In this document: in pieces, positions 11,300 through 22,329 of the stretch
Layout of the letters: the number at the start of each line of letters is the position of its first letter
Numbering within the stretch: the stretch's first letter is position 1
NCBI RefSeq assembly: GCF_964204645.1
Contig: NC_134026.1
Location: 8,877,450 to 8,941,449 of the forward strand
Reading direction: 5' to 3'
DNA from: Tubulanus polymorphus
Lineage: Eukaryota > Nemertea > Palaeonemertea > Tubulaniformes > Tubulanidae
DNA length: 64,000 nt
Notes under the pieces: generated by a model
What the model saw: the letters and a program-made list of their open reading frames with translations, nothing else
Databases searched by the model: none
What the model was told of the DNA's origin: nothing
Made by a program: the position numbers and the translations under genes

Positions 11300-13750
11300 A
11301 TCCGTAGTATCACTGGTATCAGTGGTATCGGGGAAGCAGTAGTATCACCGGTCTCCAGAAGGATCGGTCAGTATCACTGGTAACAGTGGTATCGGGGTAT
11401 CAGTAGTATCACCGGTCTCCAGAAGGATCGGGCAGTATAACTGGTAACAGTGGTATCGGGGTAGCAGTAGTATCACCGGTCTCCAGAAGGATCGGGCAGT
11501 ATCACTGGTATCAGTGGTATCGGGGTAGCAGTAGTATCACCGGTCTCCAGAAGGATCGGGCAGTATCACTGGTATCAGTGGTATCGGGGTAGCAGTAGTA
11601 TTATCGGTCTCGGAGAGGATCGGACAGTATCACTGGTAATAGTGGTATCGGGGTAGCAGTAGTATCACCGGTCTCCAGAAGGATCGGGCAGTATCACTGG
11701 TAACAGTGGTATCGGGGTAGCAGTAGTATCATCGGTCTCGGAGAGGATCGGGCAGTATCACTGGTAACAGTGGTATCGGTGTAGCAGTAGTATCACCGGT
11801 CTCCAGAAGGATCGGGCAGTATCACTGGTAACAGTGGTATCGGGGTAGCAGTAGTATCATCGGTCTCGGAGAGGATCGGACAGTATCACTGGTAACAGTG
11901 GTATCGGGGTAGCAGTAGTATCACCGGTCTCCAGAAGGATCGGGCAGTATCACCGGTAACAGTGGTATCGGGGTAGCAGTAGTATCATCGGTCTCGGAGA
12001 GGATCGGGCAGTATCACTGGTAACAGTGGTATCTGGATAGCAGTAGTATCACCGGTCTCGGAGAGGATCGGACAGTATCACTGGTATCAGTGGCATCGGG
12101 GTAGCAGAACGTAGTATCATCGGTCTCGGAGACGATCGGACAGTATCACTGGTATCGGTGGTATCGGAGTAGCAGTAGTATCACCGGTCGACAGAAGGAT
12201 CGGGCAGTATCACTGGTATCAGTGGTATCGGGGTATCAGTAGTATCGCCGGTCTCTAGAAGGATCGGACAGTATCACTGGTATCAGTGGTATCGGGGTAG
12301 CAGTAGTATCACCGGTCTCCAGAAGGATCGGGCAGTATCACTGGTAACAGTGGTATCGGGGTAGCAGTAGTATCACCAGTCTCCTGAAGGATCGGGCAGT
12401 ATCACTGGTAACAGTGGTATCGGGGTAGCAGTAGTATCACCGGTCTCCAGAAGGATCGGGCAGTATCACTGGTAACAGTGGTATCGGGGTAGCAGTAGTA
12501 TCACCGGTCTCCAGAAGGATCGGTCAGTATCACTGGTAACAGTGGTATCGGGGTAGCAGTAGTATCACCGGTCTCCAGAAGGATCGGGCAGTATCACTGG
12601 TAACAGTGGTATCGGTGTGGCAGTAGTATCACCGGTCTCCAGAAGGATCGGGCAGTATCACTGGTATCAGTGGTATCGGGGTAGCAGTAGTATCACCGGT
12701 CTCGGAGAGGATCGGACAGTATCACTGGTAACAGTGGTATCGGGGTAGCAGTAGTATCACCGGTCTCCAGAAGGATCGGTCAGTATCACTGGTATCGGTG
12801 GTATCGGGGTAGCAGTAGTATCACCGGTCTCGGAGAGGATCGGGCAGTATCACTGGTAACAGTGGTATCGGGGTAGCAGTAGTATCACCAGTCTCCTGAA
12901 GGATCGGGCAGTATCACTGGTAACAGTGGTATCGGGGTAACAGTAGTATCATCGGTCTCGGAGAGGATCGGACAGTATCACTGGTAACAGTGGTATCGGG
13001 GTAGCAGTAGTATCACCGGTCTCCAGAAGGATCGGGCAGTATTACTGGTAACAGTGGTATCGGGGTAGCAGTAGTATCACCGGTCTCCTGAAGGATCGGG
13101 TAGTATCACTGGTAACAGTGGTATCGGGGTAACAGTAGTATCACCGGTCTCCAGAAGGATCGGGCAGTATCACTGGTATCAGTGGTATCGGGGTAGCAGT
13201 AGTATCATCGGTCTCGGAGAGGATCGGACAGTATCACTGGTAACAGTGGTATCGGGGTAGCAGTAGTATCACCGGTCTCCAGAAGGATCGGTCAGTATCA
13301 CTGGTATCGGTGGTATCGGGGTAGCAGTAGTATCATCGGTCTCGGAGAGGATCGGACAGTATCACTGGTAACAGTGGTATCGGGGTAGCAGTAGTATCAC
13401 CGGTCTCCAGAAGGATCGGGCAGTATCACTGGTAACAGTGGTATCGGGGTAGCAGTAGTATCACCGGTCTCCAGAAGGATCGGGCAGTATCACTGGTAAC
13501 AGTGGTATCGGGGTAGCAGTAGTATCATCGGTCTCGGGAGAGGATCGGGCAGTATCACTGGTAACAGTGGTATCGGGGTAGCAGTAGTATCATCGGTCTC
13601 GGGAGAGGATCGGGCAGTATCACTGGTAACAGTGGTATCGGGGTAGCAGTAGTATCACCGGTCTCCAGAAGGATCGGGCAGTATCACTGGTAACAGTGGT
13701 ATCGGGGTAGCAGTAGTATCATCGGTCTCGGGAAAGGATCGGGCAGTATC
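11300..13750 (+). repeat. 64-bp minisatellite, about 38 units
   Basis: Unit GTAGCAGTAGTATCACCGGT... repeats every 64 bp (for example 11461 and 11525). Two unit variants are interspersed: CACCGGTCTCCAGAAGG and CATCGGTCTCGGAGAGG. Each unit contains an imperfect dyad, CACTGGTAACAGTG. The right-arm copy at 30953-31345 keeps only about six units, so the array has expanded or contracted since duplication. Confidence 0.95.
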
Positions 13751-14172
13751 ATTTAACGGTGAACGATTCTTCCGGCTCATATTGTGTATCATCTACTATT
13801 CTGACTTCACAATGTTTCACCTTAAATAACATTATTCGGGTGTACATGCATTAATGAAGACAAGATTAATTTCAAATACTGTTTCCTAAAATCCTAGCCA
13901 TAATCTTTGACTCATTCACAAACATCATCGAAGATGAGATATTAGGATGATTGTTGACAAATGGTCAGGACAGTCATGTACATATTAACTTTAAGATACA
14001 CTGATATAGTAAAAAATGCTGAGAGAACATAAGAAAATAAGAGTAGATGAAATGACAAAACTATTGAAAATAATTGAGATTGAAAAAAAAACGAGTGAAG
14101 AAAAAAAAGAAATATTGATAACTGAATGGTCTTCTGGATATCATTAGTACAATGAAATTGTATTAATTTCAG

Positions 14173-17100
14173 CCATGCGATTCTCGATATCCAAATTTTG
14201 ACACGACAACCAATCATTGATCAAGTATGAATGGGAGGTAGCGTTACCGTTAGGTACGAACGGATTACATTTACCGTTTCAATTAGTCCTGGCCGACACC
14301 GTTTTCACGAGCGTCGATCGTTCGGTTCTGGATAGTATATATTTTCGCGGCGGCTTCAGCGTGCGATGCGTCGCTCGGCCGACATCCGGCGACGGCTCGT
14401 TCTTCGGAGTCCCGATAAAAAGCCGTCCGGTCGTCGTCAGTCGCGAAAACGGCGTCTGCCAGTCGGCGATCGTTTCCGGGCACCGATACGGCCTTCAAGG
14501 TTATTCGTTCGTCGCTACGATGAAATACGTGGAGCCGAACGACGCGATTCATCCGAACAGGATACATATCAAAATCGAGATTCCTCACCAAGACGGCATG
14601 ATTCCGCTTATATCGACGTTTCCGATTCATAATATGCGATTGTTGCTGTCAGATTCGATCTATCAACGCCAGCATACGTGTTCGAATTTCGTCGACGTCG
14701 GAGGAGAATTTCGCGGAGACGGATTTATCGACGACGACCGGACGAACGCCGAGGACGCGACAAAACGCGGCATTTTATTCGACGAAAACATTCGAGAGGA
14801 AAAGTCGCTGAAACTTTACCGGACACTGGATTTGAAATCGTGCGCGTGGGCGTTCGAGGCTTGGTATCACATGACCGATTTGATCGACATGTGCGGAGGC
14901 TCTCGGTCTTGTCGGATTTTCAAATGCGGAAACGCGGCAAAACATTTCTAACATTTCGCGTGCCTCTATACGTGTCTTACATCTACGCGTCAGCGCCCTC
15001 TAGCTGGGCGTCTTTGGAGCATCGTACGACGATGGAGTTTTCGTTTTTCTATGATACGGTTCTGTGGCGATCGGGACTAGAAGCCGATGGTCGTCTCGGT
15101 GGACGACTGCAGGTTCTGCGAGTTGCTACGAATCCAGATGGAAACCTCGTGATTGAATTCAGTACAGAAACTAGATTCAGATGTCGGTATCAACAGGTCC
15201 TGCCTTATCCAGGGCTGTACTACTTAGCATTTGAATGTTGTGGGGGTGGGGGGGGGGGGGCAAACAAACCCGAGAAAAGGGCAGCTACCTAGTCAAAAAT
15301 CGATATACCGATTCTTCTGATTAACCTAACAAAAACTGGTAAGGCCTATTATAGTCCAATGTCACTACAATTACATAAGTGATTCTACATGAAATTTCTA
15401 TTGGATATAACAATGATATCTGCAAAAAGATATTTGCACTTTTCCAAAATTTCTAGGGGGCAACTGCCCTGCCCCTTGCCCCGGTTATGTACGGCTTGTA
15501 CTTAATGAAACGGATGAAATGGGCTTTACTACAAAAAAGTAGTCACCATTTCTGAAAAGATGCCTTCCTAAGATATCATATTATCTAAATCAATAACTTC
15601 GAGATTTCTTCAATAATTCAAAATCATTTCGAAAAAGTATAGCATCTTCGAAACAACTTCTACATTGTGTTTCTGAACTTACTCTTCGTTTGTTTCAGGG
15701 CAGTTTGTCTTGAATCATTACACATTCCCCGGTTATAAAAGTCGAGTGAATCCGCCACCTAATTTACCGGTGACTTTCGATTTGGCTTTAGTTTGGAGTC
15801 AGCCGACATACGCCGGACCCGATCAATTATGGAGGGCAACGAGTTCGTACAGTTTGAAGGTATTCGCCGCAAAGCGATTTAGAATGATTTGATTTCGGCA
15901 TCGATTCATACTTCGTTTCTGTTTCTTATACAGGATTATTCGGGTGTTTACGAGATCGAATTGATACCGTGTTTAGTGTTACCTCGGCAGCATTACACAA
16001 CCGTAGATATCGTTGATAGTCAGTGCGTCGCCAAACAACCTCAAAAGTAAGTCTTTATAGCATCTCGGAGAAATTAGTCTATCCCCTAGGAAACGATGTT
16101 CAGCACAGCCCGACTATGCCGAACAGTAGCAAATACACAAGCTGTGTGCCTCTTGCGATTGGCCACTACATGATTGACAGCGACGTGCATTGTCTGATAA
16201 AAATGAACTGCGTGCGTCCACCATTCAGTCCGATACTCCAAGTTTGCACAAAATTCTAAATATCGACCATATAGTTTAGGATCCTAGGACAAATTCCCCC
16301 GGACAATTACCGCCGGACAATTCCCCCTGGACAATTGCCCCCAGGGTAATTGCCCCCCCCCCCCCGGACAATTGCCCTAAGTAAATCTTAACCCTAAAGT
16401 AGCAGCGCAGATACTAACTTCTGATAAATTAGCCTATTAACTTAGAACTAAGTAAATTTAGACTAGCTAACTACAGTTTACAGTTTACAGTTTATTTGAC
16501 AAACTCAAGGTCTACAAATTAGACAATATGAGTGAAAAATAGAACATTATACAAAATAACATAGCAGCGAATGCCGTGTTTACACAAATATTTTAGCAAT
16601 TTTACTTATAAAGATACATAAATTATAAAGTGTTCTGATGTTTTTTGTCTGCATAAGGGAGGAGAATTTATACTGGTTTGGATAAATTGAAAATTTTCTC
16701 TCAATGTACTTGGTCCTTAAAACGTCGAGGGTTGGACAACATAATATATAATGATATTCGTCCCCTATAGCACTGTTGCAAAGAGGACAGGTCCTGTTTT
16801 CTCTGGGTACTTTCATCCATCTACCAGTTTCAATTGGAAGTTTGTGGTTACACGTTCTAAATCTACTTAAACTATATAGCAGGTCATCAGGAATGTCCGA
16901 CGTGTAAATAAACTCCAGGCTATGATTATCTTTGAATAGAGAGTAATAGTCACCTTTAGGTGATTCCCTTATGGATGCTCTCCATTCTTGGAGGAACTGG
17001 TCCATTATTTTTTGTTTTAAAGTAGATTGCAGCCATCTAGTGTTTGGGAAGGATTGATCATCCCATATATTGTTTAAACCTACAGAATACAGAATATCTT

Positions 17101-20100
17101 TTACATTTCTAATCCATTTGAAATTTGGAGCTATGCCGTTAATGTAAAAAGGTCGCATAACTGATTTATACAGAATGCTAGAGAGTTTGTTCTGAGAACT
17201 GACTAAATTAGCCCAAAAGGAGACAATTCTAGATTTAATTACTATAGAAAGGGGGAATCTACCAGTTTCTCCGTACAACATGAACGTTGGTGTACTATTT
17301 CGCGCTTTCAGTACGTGTCTCAGAAAACTTAAGTGAACAGACTCAATAGAATCTATGTTAGAGAACCCCCAGACTTCACAGCCATATAATAAGACGGGTA
17401 CCACCGTCTGATCAAATAGTTTTAACTGACAATCTAGAGGAAGATTTAGACTATAAGTCTTACAGTATAGAGCGTGTAGTGCCTTTTTTGCTTGTGAGAC
17501 TAGGTATTTCTTAGTCGACAAAAAACCTCTATTTTGATGTAATAATAATCCCAGGTACTTATAGCTGGTAACAACCTCAATATTTTGATTTCCCATGTGG
17601 AACTGTTCATTTCCTAAGCCTCTAGAACCAAATATTATAATCTTTGTTTTTCTAGTATTGACCTTTAGTTTCCATACATTGCAGTATTCATGGAAATTAT
17701 CTAGGTTGCGCTGAAGTTCTTGCGCATTCTGCGCAAAAATTACCGTATCGTCCGCGTAGAATAGAATTACCAAGTTTGCATAAACGATGACATCGTTATG
17801 ATCGGACAAACTGATCCCATTACTGGCTCTATTATGTAAAAATTCTTCTAAGTCGTTTAAGTACAGGCAGAAAAGAAGCGGTGACATATTTTCACCTTGT
17901 CTGACACCTGTCTCACAAGGAAAAAAGGCAGATAGGTTACCATTAGCTTTCACACATGATTTAACATTGTCATACATGTTCTTCACACAGTTAAGTAATT
18001 TACCGTTTATACCATTTGTAAGAAGCTTTTGCCATAGTCCGGCTCTCCAGACTGTGTCAAAGGCTTTGGTAAAATCTACGAAAGCACAATATAGTTTCTT
18101 CTTCTGAGTTTTAATAACTTCAGCTAAAATATGTAAAATGTAGAGGTTGTCAACTAACTTTAGCTAAATACTTTGTTAAACACTAAAACTCATTCCAATA
18201 AATTAGTCACTAATAAGTTGAGGATGGATTTTAAAAGTTTTGATCTGCTAAAGTAACACTAAAACTAATTCAGATAAATCTAGTGATATATGTATTTTGG
18301 TGGTGTTAATCCAGATTTAAAAGGATTTACTTCGGTCGGGGGTGGGGGCAATTGTCGAGGGGGAATTGTCCTGATAGGGTCTAGTTTAGTATATATTAAG
18401 CGTTTGTTTCCAAAAGATCATCTGGTGTTTGGAATTTTGCACTACAGGTTGTTTTGGCAGCCATTTATGAAGCATTTTTATAGCATTTTGTAGGCTTTCG
18501 ATAGTGACAACAAACAATCATATGAATTATGTCAAAAATGTTTATTTTCATTCAGATTTACAGTGCCAATATCCTATCAACAAACTTTACAACCAGTTCC
18601 TCTTGTCTATTCACTGAACACACTATTCCAAATGCTATGCAGTGAAAGGTTTTTTTCTGCAAGATCCGAGGACCCTGAAAGGAATTGGCTTGGAAGAGTT
18701 AGACTACAGGGGCCAGTTTTCACCAGGTTAGTACAATATATTCATCCTTGGTATAGTTGAGGCAATGGATTGACAGTTTTTTGGTCCATTTTCTTTGATT
18801 TGCATATAAGCATTTGCAACTCGTGACTTTCTCTAATTGGAAAGCTACAAGAAAAGATCATTACTGTGAAGTCTCTCTGCATCTTCTGTAATATATCTCA
18901 ACTTGATAATTTTCAGGCGAAACAGTGTACGGCCGCGTACTATGGGATCCGCAGCAAGATCTGAATTCTGCCTATAGATTGACTATAGAAAAAGTTTTTC
19001 TATGCACCGGTGGGTAGCGGAATATCGATTCAGAACTTATCAATGTTTGCTCTCAATAAAAGATGTATGTGCTGGTATTTCAATTTTAGGTCGGGAAGGC
19101 TACACTCCGATTTATGACCCAACCGGTGAAATGTTTGGTCAGGGGGCACAATACGGCTGCATTCAACCCACATCCAAACTCAGACATCGCTTTCTTATCT
19201 TGGTAATTACTAATAGTCATAATTTATAAGTTTAGATACCTTATATGGGGATAATTGATCCAAGCTATTTTTGAGTAATGCATTCAGAGACACAGCAACC
19301 CAGGGGAATAGACAAAACTAGCAACAAGGCAGCCGTATATATGGAACAAATATGTTTCCCCGGCCAATAGTACAAAATTTGTTTTAGAATGAAAGTCATT
19401 CAAAGTTTTTTCATTTTTGTTGTTGTAGGATAGAGGAAGCCCGCACGTCATCGACGAGGTGTTTAACAATGTTCCGTTTAAGGCTAAATTCAGAGGAAAT
19501 GTTGAAAAGTTACGATCCATTGAAGCGGTTCCAGGGATGGATGGATTTGTATTCAGTATTGATCCGTTATATAAAGTAATTATCGGTCATTGTTGAATAT
19601 TTTAACAGAACGATTTTTAAGAATTTATTTTTTTCCGTGGTCCAAATCAATACAGATCAAAGTTATTCATCCATGTTCATTCATTCATCTTAAAAAAGAA
19701 ACACTAAGAAACTATATTTTACATGCTAAGAAACATTTTATCTGGTTTTCATTCATTTTTTGTGGCAAAATTTAGATTCTATCTACCGGTACATTTAGTT
19801 AGATTTCATCGAGACTATCTTAACCATCTTAATTACCAGAATTTACTGTTTTCTAAATGCAGGCAAGTTCGGGACAGCGATGGCATCTTCAAGTCATCTA
19901 TCTTATCACTTCTGCTGATAAACTCACGCGATACAAACGAGATACCGCCATCATACCAACAACGGAGATTAAAAACTCAACGAGACTGAAAAGTCGCGAG
20001 TCGACTGAAATTTTGGAAGAGATCGATTCGTCAATTCCGTATATTACTAGCAGCCCGAACCGTAAAGGGACAAATATGAAATTATTGAATCTCAGACAAT

Positions 20101-20351
20101 CTCAAAATAAACACCGCGATGAAAAAAATCGCGAAACGTTTTCGTCAACAATCGTTATACCTCAACGGATTTTATTACCGTTAGCAATTTGTGCTTGTTT
20201 GATATTGTTGATTTTTGCGGGTTGCACCGCCGAGATTTTTGTCGCGCGGAATAGGACTAATTCTGATCGTCGACGAACTTTGCCGGTTGTCGGAACAGCA
20301 GCAGCAGCAGATGATGATGAACCGGTAGAAGATGGAAATCCGTTGTCATGA
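14173..20351 (+). CDS. FRAS1: FRAS1-like extracellular matrix protein, C-terminal exons (left-arm copy, with lesions)
   Basis: Eight exons: A 14173-15182, B 15699-15859, C 15934-16046, D 18556-18726, E 18917-19009, F 19090-19202, G 19429-19575, H 19863-20351. Marks of the FRAS1/FREM family C-terminus: PHQDGM.P.ISTFPI, QRQHTCSNF, LYVSYIYASAP..WASLEH, FFYDTVLWR, QLWRATSSY, DYSGVYEIELIPC, PLVYSLNT, YGRVLWDPQQDLNSAY, EKVFLCTG, QYGCIQP, RWHLQVIY. Exon H ends with a transmembrane helix (about 20160-20230) and a short tail. Family role: epithelial basement-membrane adhesion. The start of exon A is frame-shifted, a 2-bp insertion near 14899 shifts the rest of exon A, and exons D and E do not match in phase. 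N-terminal domains are not in view. It is either a damaged gene or an assembly with indel errors. Confidence 0.85.
14899..14905 (+). other. 2-bp frameshift in left-arm exon A
   Basis: After the conserved DMCGG codons this arm reads GGAGGCTCTCGGTCT, where the right arm reads GGAGGTTCGGTCT. The two extra bases end the frame at 14951, while the family-like sequence continues in another frame from about 14905. Either a real mutation or a consensus error. Confidence 0.85.
16272..18392. mobile_element. Foldback-like element with inverted CCGGACAATTCCCCC ends
   Basis: The left end, around 16272-16375, has GGACAAATTCCCCCGGACAATT repeats and a C run. The right end, 18337-18392, is its inverse (GGGGGCAATTGTCGAGGGGGAATTGTCC). 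Both ends continue into a TAGTTTAG flank in inverted orientation. It lies in the FRAS1-like intron between exons C and D and contains a LINE. I infer a non-autonomous DNA element later invaded by the LINE. Confidence 0.6.
16473..18170 (-). mobile_element. 5'-truncated non-LTR retrotransposon (LINE), reverse transcriptase fragment
   Basis: A continuous frame runs from about 18170 to 16580. It has FVDFTKAFDTVWR, GVRQGENMSPLLF, the catalytic YADD motif, LKVNTRKTKI and YKYLGLLLH, all non-LTR reverse transcriptase motifs, then a CPLC...EYHYILCC C-terminal zinc-knuckle-like motif. The endonuclease part is missing. The 3' end on the minus strand is a short ACTGTAA heptamer tandem (16473-16494), typical of LINEs with microsatellite tails. 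The RT frame is intact, so the insertion is probably young. Clade (jockey/Nimb/L2-like) unresolved. Confidence 0.9.
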
Positions 20352-20624
20352 CAATGGTGAAAAACCCGCTTTTCGAGATAAAGTTACGTTGGAAACTATG
20401 GAATTTTATGAATGATTTATGATGTCAGTGAATTAGATTTTTTTAGGTACAGAATGGGTATGTATTTATCTCCGCTTGAACTTGATACCGACCTTGGAGT
20501 AATCAGTCTCCAAGTTGACCAACTGTAGTAATACCACTCAATTTGTTCATTTGATACCTTCTATTTCGCCGACAATCAACTCCTTGGTCAACTTGTTGAA
20601 ATAATTACAGTTCCAGCACTACCG

Positions 20625-20630
20625 AATAAA
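20625..20630 (+). promoter_or_regulatory. Candidate polyadenylation signal of the FRAS1-like gene
   Basis: AATAAA 274 bp after the stop codon at 20349-20351, on the coding strand. First good match in the 3' flank. No downstream gene on this strand competes for it. Confidence 0.4.
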
Positions 20631-20900
20631 CCAGCTATATATGTAAAGTTGTAATGTTTTATCAGTTATCCAAATTCATTTATCAGTTGACCAAATGAAT
20701 GCCTGTATAAGATTTTGCGGTATGAGTGTGTAATTGATTCAGCCCCCAAAATCTGATTGCTCTATTGCTTTACGGGTGGTTTCAAACCATATGAGAACAA
20801 TTTGTCTGGTTGTAACAAAAGATGTAACGTCGTTAAGCAATTAATGTATTTTTTGCAAAGCTTCAAATTTGTTTCTTCATAAAACGAGATGTTTGGTATG

Positions 20901-21677
20901 CTATTTGTGTATGTCTATGTTTATGTGCTGCCAGTTTTCATCAAATATTAAACCAGATCCTTCAAAATATTTCTCTTCTATTTTAGTTTTTACTTCATTA
21001 TAACACTTATCTAATTTATCATCTATATGTTGTTTAGATATAATATGTTGTGAATTTGAATTTATATTATATATTGGTTTATCTTCAGATTTTATAAATT
21101 TAACTTTTGATGAAATACTTATTTTAGGATATTCAACATCAGTTATTATTTCTATTATATCTTTCATATTTTCTAAATGTTTTTTATTTTCTTCTAATGT
21201 TTTTCCTTTATGAAATTTAAACTCGATAGCTGCTGGACCAATATCACTTTTAAATGCTTCGGTTATCTCTATATCTTTTTTATTATCTAATGAATTAATA
21301 TAATTTCTTACATCTTCCATGTATGGTCTTTTATTGTTTAATTTATTTCTTATTCTTTTAATTGTCTTATGTTTCTTATCATTGTCATTATCAAAATAAT
21401 CTTCACCTAAAATATCATTATTCATATTTCTAATATGACCTTTAGATTTTAAATGTTCTTTATAATATCTTTTATCACTGAATGATTGATTACATGTATC
21501 ACATTTGTATGTTTCTTTTTCATTCTTTAATTCATCTAATTTAGTTTCTAATATATAATCTTTATATTCTAGTTTCAATTTATTCTCTAAATGTGTTTTA
21601 GTTTTATTGTGTCTTGCTTTTTGGGATTTATCTATATTGATTTTACATGTTGAACAGTAGTACTTAATTGCTTCCAT
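20901..21677 (-). CDS. Intronless 258-residue zinc-finger protein, possibly from a mobile element or virus
   Basis: The protein starts at the only good ATG and has two zinc fingers of the U1/matrin spacing. The first is C8-x2-C11-x11-H23-x5-H29. The second, C-x2-C-x12-H-x5-H, lies near residues 58-81. The rest is lysine-, asparagine- and isoleucine-rich with no motif I recognise, ending in an ENWQHINIDIHK tail. The frame is clean for 258 codons despite extreme AT bias, which argues for coding selection or recent arrival. I cannot assign a function. Short C2H2 proteins of this composition occur in AT-rich large DNA viruses and Polinton-like elements; that link is inference. Confidence 0.6.
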   Translation of the reverse strand: MEAIKYYCSTCKINIDKSQKARHNKTKTHLENKLKLEYKDYILETKLDELKNEKETYKCDTCNQSFSDKRYYKEHLKSKGHIRNMNNDILGEDYFDNDNDKKHKTIKRIRNKLNNKRPYMEDVRNYINSLDNKKDIEITEAFKSDIGPAAIEFKFHKGKTLEENKKHLENMKDIIEIITDVEYPKISISSKVKFIKSEDKPIYNINSNSQHIISKQHIDDKLDKCYNEVKTKIEEKYFEGSGLIFDENWQHINIDIHK

Positions 21678-21922
21678 TTTAATACTAAATTTTTTTTTTT
21701 AATTGATTTTAGAAGTTCAACTATTTAAATATGTATTATTTCAATCACACTTTACTAACACTTTTAATGTTTAAAAATCTAACTCATACAAATATAAATA
21801 TTGAAATAATGTTTAAAATATATCTATATATCTATTCTATAAGAGCTCGTACTCTCGTACTCTGGCTTGAAAGCCTACTTTTCTAATTACTTATATATGT
21901 TATTCATTTATATTTTATTCAT

Positions 21923-22306
21923 ATACATGAATATTTTAAGAGTAATAGGGGTTTAGTTGTTCTAGGTTAAAGGTTGAATGGTCGAGTTCATTAAAAACAA
22001 ATATTAAAAGTAATTTAAAACTATAATATATTTTCATAGTCGTGTGTATTTTAGTTAAATAATAGAATAATTATTATTATTTGAATATATTTGATTATAT
22101 GAATTTGTGTATTGTAAATAAATCAATTGGTATGCTTTTAAGATTTAAATTATTAATATCTTAGAATAAATATTTAGTTATAATATAAAATACACATGGC
22201 TATGAAAATATATTATAGTTTTAAATTACTTTTAATATTTGTTTTTAATAAGCTCGACCGTTCGACCTTTGATCTAGAACAACTAAACCCCTATTACTCA
22301 TGTATA
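21923..22306. repeat. Foldback: inverted arms of about 120 bp
   Basis: The left arm, 21923-22049, and the right arm, 22186-22306, are inverted copies sharing AGTAATAGGGGTTTAGTTGT, AAAAACAAATATTAAAAGTA and TATAATATATTTTCATAG blocks. They are about 90% identical by eye, with an 11-bp insertion in the left arm and a loop of roughly 136 bp. It lies at the edge of the AT-rich island upstream of the zinc-finger ORF. Confidence 0.85.
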
Positions 22307-22329
22307 TTTAATTCTTTTCAATTCGATTA

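Larger units (their letters stand above)
11184..15845 (+). repeat. Inverted segmental duplication, left arm
   Basis: The sequence from GGTTAGTCAG onward recurs in reverse orientation at 31457-28851. It covers the minisatellite, the exon A flank, exon A, the intron and the first part of exon B of the FRAS1-like gene. By eye the arms are almost identical outside the minisatellite. They differ by small indels, for example a 16-bp tandem duplication (GATATCATTGTTGCA-type) near 29275 in the right arm, and by array length. Confidence 0.9.

Noticed and set aside
14283-14632. Antisense and third-frame ORFs over FRAS1 exon A
   Set aside because: Shadows of a CG-rich coding exon. The mirror set at 30075-30421 confirms they follow the duplication.
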